A stretch of DNA of 64,000 bases. Source: Malus domestica. Taxonomy: Eukaryota; Streptophyta; Magnoliopsida; Rosales; Rosaceae. The DNA lies in the NCBI RefSeq assembly GCF_042453785.1, contig NC_091667.1, forward strand, positions 14,660,001-14,724,000, written 5' to 3'. Below are positions 59,510 to 64,000 of this stretch, in pieces (the stretch's first letter is position 1; every line of letters begins with the position of its first letter). A program made the translations under genes and the position numbers. Under the pieces are notes generated by a model. The model saw nothing but the letters and a program-made list of their open reading frames with translations, ran no database searches and was not told the origin of the DNA.

Positions 59510-60056
59510 TTAGAGAAATAAAACAAATAAATAGTAAATATAGCATTAGGTGGAGGGTCCCAAATTTCCATATACTTAGCTTCCAAATGAACTATAAAAA
59601 AAACCTCTCAAACAATGCATGCAGCAAGCAAATCATTCTCACACGTAACCTTAAGTCGTAAGTACTGCAGATAGTGTTGTTTTCACCTGCGGAGTCCACT
59701 CAGATTCGAATCCTCTGCTTTCAAACCAAACCCCACTGTCTGTCTCCATTCGGAAAACCAAGGAAAAAAATTAAAAAATCCAACAATCCTTTCACTCTCA
59801 CCTCCATGTTCCAAAATCCCACATTTTTCCGCACACTCGAAACAAAACCTAAGAAATCCCCGCACTTTCCCACCCATTTTCTCTCATTTTCCCACTAACC
59901 AAACAGCACATGTTTATCTTCTCAGGCTATATACAGAGCCTAAACCACCCATTCCACTTCAAATCCTCAAAAACCCAGCAAAACCCAGAAACCAAAAACT
60001 GAAAAAGTTTCAAAATTTCCCACTCACCCACTAAAATCTCCATACTTTCTCTAAAC
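59510..60056 (+). promoter_or_regulatory. Upstream region of the LRR receptor pseudokinase gene
   Basis: A TATATA at 59928-59933 lies about 125 bp above the start codon, followed by a C/A-rich leader containing repeated AAAACCCAG words (59970-59995). A plus-strand open frame at 59674-59898 is Pro/Phe-rich and has no homologue that I recognise. The 5' boundary is the end of the Harbinger-like element, which sits only 550 bp above the coding region. Confidence 0.45.
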
Positions 60057-63000
60057 ATGCATTATTTCCTTCTCTCCCTTCTCCTCCCCCTCCTCCTCCT
60101 CCTCCTCCCCCTCTCTATCTCCTCGCTCACCGAGCTCCCTGCTCTCATTGCAATGAAGGCCTCTCTGGACCCACAAAACCAGTTCTTGACGTCATGGACG
60201 CCGCACGCGGACCCCTGCGGCGGCGCTTTTGAAGGCGTGGCTTGCAACGAGCAGGGCCGTGTGACTAATATCTCTCTGCAAGGGAAGGGTCTTTGGGGCC
60301 AGATTCCCCCAGCTGTTGGCGGCCTGAAGAACCTCACTGGGCTGTACCTTCACTTCAATGCTTTGACTGGGAAGATCCCAAAGCAGATTGCTGCTTTGAA
60401 CCAGCTCGCCGATTTGTACCTCAATGTGAACAATCTGTCTAGTGAAATTCCTCGTGAGATTGGTAAAATGCCCAATTTGCAAGGTGGGTTTTTGGTTTTT
60501 TGTTGAAAATTTGAAATTTTGTGCTTATTTGAGATTGAATGTTCACATTTTTGTTGACAAGACGATATTTTAAACTACTATTATTTACGGAGAGTGAGAT
60601 TCGAACTTGGCCACAAGGGTGCTTGTGTGAGATTGAATGTTCACTTTAGTAGTGTTATTTATGTATTTTAACAAGCGATATTCTAAACTATACTCCAATT
60701 ACGATGAGTGAGATTCGAAGTGCAAGAGTGCTTGTGTGGGATTAAATGTCCAAGAATTTCTTGTTCTGCCCTTTTTTCGTAAAGAAAACGTAAAGCTTTT
60801 TGATAAATGCATAAAGAGGCATGAAGGCTTTTCTGCTTTGCATCTCATGCGGTGAAAAGTGGGTGGATTGAAACCTTTTGCTCACCGAATTATTGCGTAT
60901 GGATTTCTGGGTTTTTTTTGAATCCCTGAAATTTATTGGTTGAAATTGGTGCATTGATCAATTTCTATTTCTTATATTTTTTTATACTGGTTTAGGTTTG
61001 ATCTGGTTTCTCATTTACATTTACCTGGTCAATTCTATCAAAGTTCAGCTTCTTAGATTAAAGTAAAGTAAAAACTGGATGTAGTTAAAAGCTATAATTT
61101 TGTAAGTTGTAATTTAAATTTTTTCCTAGATGATATAATGTGCAATAAACTTTGGAGGTCTCGTTAACTTTAATGACTTTTCTGTATACAAGAAATGAAC
61201 TTAAACAGTCCAGCGATCTAGCTAAAAAATGGAGGGAGGGCAAGAAATAGTTTTTATTTATTTGGTGCTATGGCTATGCTACTCTATTAGTCATACATTT
61301 TCTAATACGAAGATCTCTAGTTCAAATTCCCGCTCTCGTTTCCCCTTGATCTAAGTATTTTCGAATTTATTCCTATTTCTGAAAGACTGTTATCTGTAGT
61401 TTGATACTGCTAAGAGAATCTACAGATGCTATTTTTCCGAGACCTCTTTGAATAAATGAATTGCTTTGTCCAACGAATCTTTATTCGAAATGATTCTATA
61501 GTTTGAATAGCATCAAAGTCTCAGGGCTATTGGTAAATTGGTGGTTAAACATATTATTTCAACCTGAGTTTCTCTTTGTGTGGACTTTGCAGTTTTGCAG
61601 TTGTGTTACAACAAGTTGACTGGGGGAATACCTACAGAATTAGGGCAGCTTAAAAGACTTAGTGTTCTTGCAGTGCAATCCAATGAGTTAACGGGGGCAA
61701 TTCCTGCAAGTTTGGGTGAGTTGGGGACGCTAACAAGGTTGGATTTGAGCTTTAATAGCTTTTTTGGTCCTATTCCAGCAAAATTAGCTGATGCTTCTAT
61801 GCTAGAAGTCCTTGACGTTCGAAGCAACACTCTCTCAGGAAATATACCTCCAGGTAATATGGTGCTACACTTGTTCCTTGTTTTCTTTCTTTGGTTTTCT
61901 CTGTAAGAATTATAATTTGACCCTTTTGCATTTTCGGATGAAAATACAGCTCTAAAGAGACTTAATGAAGGATTCCAATACGAAAACAACCCGAACTTAT
62001 GTGGGGTTGGGTTTTCTGGTTTAGAACCGTGCACAGCTACTACTCGGAACCCAAACATGCCACAACCATTTGAACCTAGTAACTTTTCTGGAAAAGGTCT
62101 TCCAGACTCATCTACTGCAAAAGAAATCCCCGAGACAGCAAATATTCATTCCAATTGTAGCCAAACCCAGTGTTCAGAAGCATCAAACTCCCCAGAAATT
62201 GGTTTTGTCTTTGGGGTGATCGGAGCTGTTGTTGCTTTAGCTGTATCTGGGCTCTTCTTGTTCTCCTGGTGTCGTCGACAAAAGCAGAAGATTGGGAGCA
62301 CTTTTGACTCTTCTGATAGCAGGCTTAGTACTGGCCAAGCAAAGGCAGTTTACAAGAAGAGTGTGTCTCCTCTCATCAATCTGGAGTATTCTAACGGGTG
62401 GGATCCATTGGCTAAAGGCAGCAGTGGGTACTCTCAAGAAGTTCTTGAGAGTTTTATGATAAATTTAGAAGAAGTGGAGCGTGCAACTCAAAGCTTTTTG
62501 GAAGTCAATCTGTTGCGCAAGGGTAAATTTTCTGCCATCTATAAGGGGATCCTAAGAGACGGATCAGTTGTTACTATAAACTGCATTAGCAAGACAAGCT
62601 GTAAGCCCGACGAAGCTGAATTTTTGAAGGGGTTGAAGATATTGACATCATTAAAACATGAGAATCTTGTTAGGTTGAGAGGCTTTTGCTGCTCAAAAGG
62701 CAGGGGAGAGTGGTTTCTTATCTATGATTTTATCCCGAATGAAAGTCTGTTACAGTATCTCGACATTAAGGATGGCAGTGCTGAGGCTCTTGAATGGTCA
62801 ACCAGAGTATCTATAATCAATGGGATCGCTAAAGGTCAGTGTATATCTTGCCAATAAAGCTACTGTCAATGTTCTTTCTTTATTTTGCTTTTTTCGTTCT
62901 TGTAATACTTTGGAGACCGCCAACACATGTACAATTAGTGAATTTGACATCTATATAGTGTGTAGTGAAATTTACTTGGCAAATGCTAAAGTTTGGCATA

Positions 63001-63537
63001 GTATTATTCCCTTCTAATTTTTGGGATATGCTGAATATTTGATATATTTTGGAGGCAGGTATTGGATATTTGCATGGAAATGCAGACAATAAACCTGCTA
63101 TAGTTCATCAGACCATATCAGCTGAGAAGGTGCTTATTGACTCCCACTATAACCCCTTACTATCGGATTCAGGTTTGCACAAACTCCTAGCAGATGATAT
63201 TGTCTTCTCCATGCTCAAAGCCAGTGCTGCCATGGGGTACCTGGCTCCCGAGTACACCACCATTGGTCGTTTCACTTCAAAGAGTGACATTTATGCATTT
63301 GGTATGATTGTGTTTCAACTCCTTTGTGGAAAACGTAAAATCACCCAGGTGACTCGCCAAGGTGCTGAGGCCGGCAGATTTGAAGATTTTATTGATGCAA
63401 ACCTGGAGGGAAAGTTTTCGGAATCAGAGGCAAGTAAACTTGGAAAACTTGCTCTTCTTTGCACGCACGAGTCTCCCATTTACAGGCCACCAATAGAAAA
63501 TGTGGTCAAAGAGCTAAGCGAGTTCAATTGCACTTAG
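60057..63537 (+). CDS. LRR receptor-like protein with pseudokinase domain (LRR-IV type), 4 exons, 683 aa
   Basis: Plasma-membrane receptor-like protein. Exons 60057-60483, 61593-61853, 61950-62834 and 63059-63537 join in frame with GT-AG borders. Signal peptide about 1-23; LRR N-terminal cap with DPCGGAFEGVAC near 52; about six LRRs from residue 70 to 229 (LxGxIP repeats); Cys-containing spacer to 305; membrane segment about 314-336; kinase-like domain about 399-680. Catalytic positions are lost: the beta-3 Lys of VAIK is replaced (VTIN, Asn440), HRD is His541-Gln-Thr (no Asp), and DFG reads Asp561-Ser-Gly. APEY and the C-lobe KSDIYAFGMIVFQLL are kept. The family resembles Arabidopsis At5g51560 (from memory), whose kinase is similarly atypical. 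Probably a signalling scaffold without phosphotransfer. No lesion seen. Confidence 0.92.
60560..61400. repeat. Repeats in the first intron of the LRR receptor gene
   Basis: Two diverged tandem copies (about 60562-60655 and 60668-60760) share GCGATATT/ACGATATT, TAAACTA, GAGTGAGATTCGAA and GTGCTTGTGTG. At 61250-61400 is a SINE-like segment with AGTTCAAATTCCCGC, a B-box-like word. They do not disturb the splice sites. Confidence 0.5.
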
Positions 63538-64000
63538 AAGCTGTTGTTTTGCAATGTTTCCTTCTAAAACTCAACTCTGTAAAATTGTAAATGGAAGCAA
63601 ACTTAACTCCTAGTATTGAATATTTGCATGCCACCTCTGATATTTACAAACTGCCTTTTTTCAGATTTTGTGCCATTTAGGAGAAAACAGTCAGTCCATA
63701 GCAGAACTAATTAAACATGTTCACAGATGTGGATTAGGCCAATTGGTCGAGGCGCTGTGAATGTCCCCTTGCATCCAAGTTTGAACTCTCATTCCTGAGA
63801 ATTACAATAATCTATAACACCGTCTACTTAAATTTAAACATGTTGCAACCCAACTTTAGGAAAGCAACTTACATCTGTAAAATCTCAAAACTATAGCTAG
63901 TGGGATCGTTTGATGTTGAAATTTTTAGGGTTGGTAGCTAAAATGTCAAGAAAGATCGTGTCAAAATTTCAGAGTGAACGGACAACTTTTGGTGGGTCTA
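63538..64000. other. 3' flank of the LRR receptor gene with a SINE-like segment
   Basis: The first ~100 bp is likely 3' UTR. At about 63735-63830 GGCCAATTGGTCGAGGCG and GTTTGAACTCTCATTCC resemble degenerate pol III A and B boxes of a tRNA-derived SINE. Nothing else recognised up to the window end. Confidence 0.4.

Overview
The window is plant nuclear DNA from a eudicot. It has GT-AG introns, a cell-wall sugar epimerase, an LRR receptor kinase, a uS15 ribosomal gene with telo-box and site II promoter motifs, and dense nested transposons. The repeat types (copia LTRs beginning TGTTGGAA and followed by a TGGTATCAGAGC primer site, TRIMs, hAT and PIF/Harbinger derivatives, fold-back MITEs) look like Rosaceae, perhaps the apple/pear group. 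That family assignment is inference from memory, not a database result.

Four genes look intact. (1) A single-exon UDP-glucuronate 4-epimerase, 721-2037 +. (2) A tRNA 2'-phosphotransferase, 9175-11755 -, resolved here into eight exons coding 256 aa. (3) Ribosomal protein S13 (uS15), 47033-49260 -, five exons, 151 aa. (4) An LRR receptor-like pseudokinase, 60057-63537 +, four exons, 683 aa. Around them are gene fragments: a cytochrome P450 N-terminus cut by a MITE (5.6 kb), a truncated intronless copy of ribosomal protein L18 (49.8-50.1 kb) and an OPR-type oxophytodienoate reductase tail (50.2-50.4 kb).

Layout. 1-5 kb: GAE gene and its 3' flank. 5-9 kb: MITEs and gene debris. 9-12 kb: the phosphotransferase. 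13.0-15.8 kb: a structurally complete non-autonomous LTR retroelement (minus orientation, GCCTT target duplication) carrying a captured protein-kinase fragment. 16.4-24.3 kb: decayed copia pol on the minus strand, split by a 1.9-kb solo LTR (TGACC duplication). 24.5-41.4 kb: one old hAT transposon whose two ends lie 16.8 kb apart, because a solo LTR (GCAGT duplication) and a 9.6-kb LTR retroelement (TGCCC duplication) landed inside it; the second split its right terminal repeat. 42.5-46.9 kb: LINE remnant, trinucleotide-rich repeat and MITEs. 47-50.4 kb: RPS13 and two pseudogenes. 52-56 kb: fold-back MITEs, a 190-bp duplication and a 672-bp TRIM (AATTT duplication). 57.1-59.5 kb: a PIF/Harbinger-like element with a broken Myb/SANT-like gene. 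60-63.5 kb: the receptor pseudokinase.

The four genes are unrelated housekeeping or signalling functions and do not form a pathway. I found no convincing unknown biological system. The most informative signals are the nested-insertion history, the captured host-gene fragments, and a 9.6-kb LTR element whose LTRs are almost identical although its coding region is ruined.
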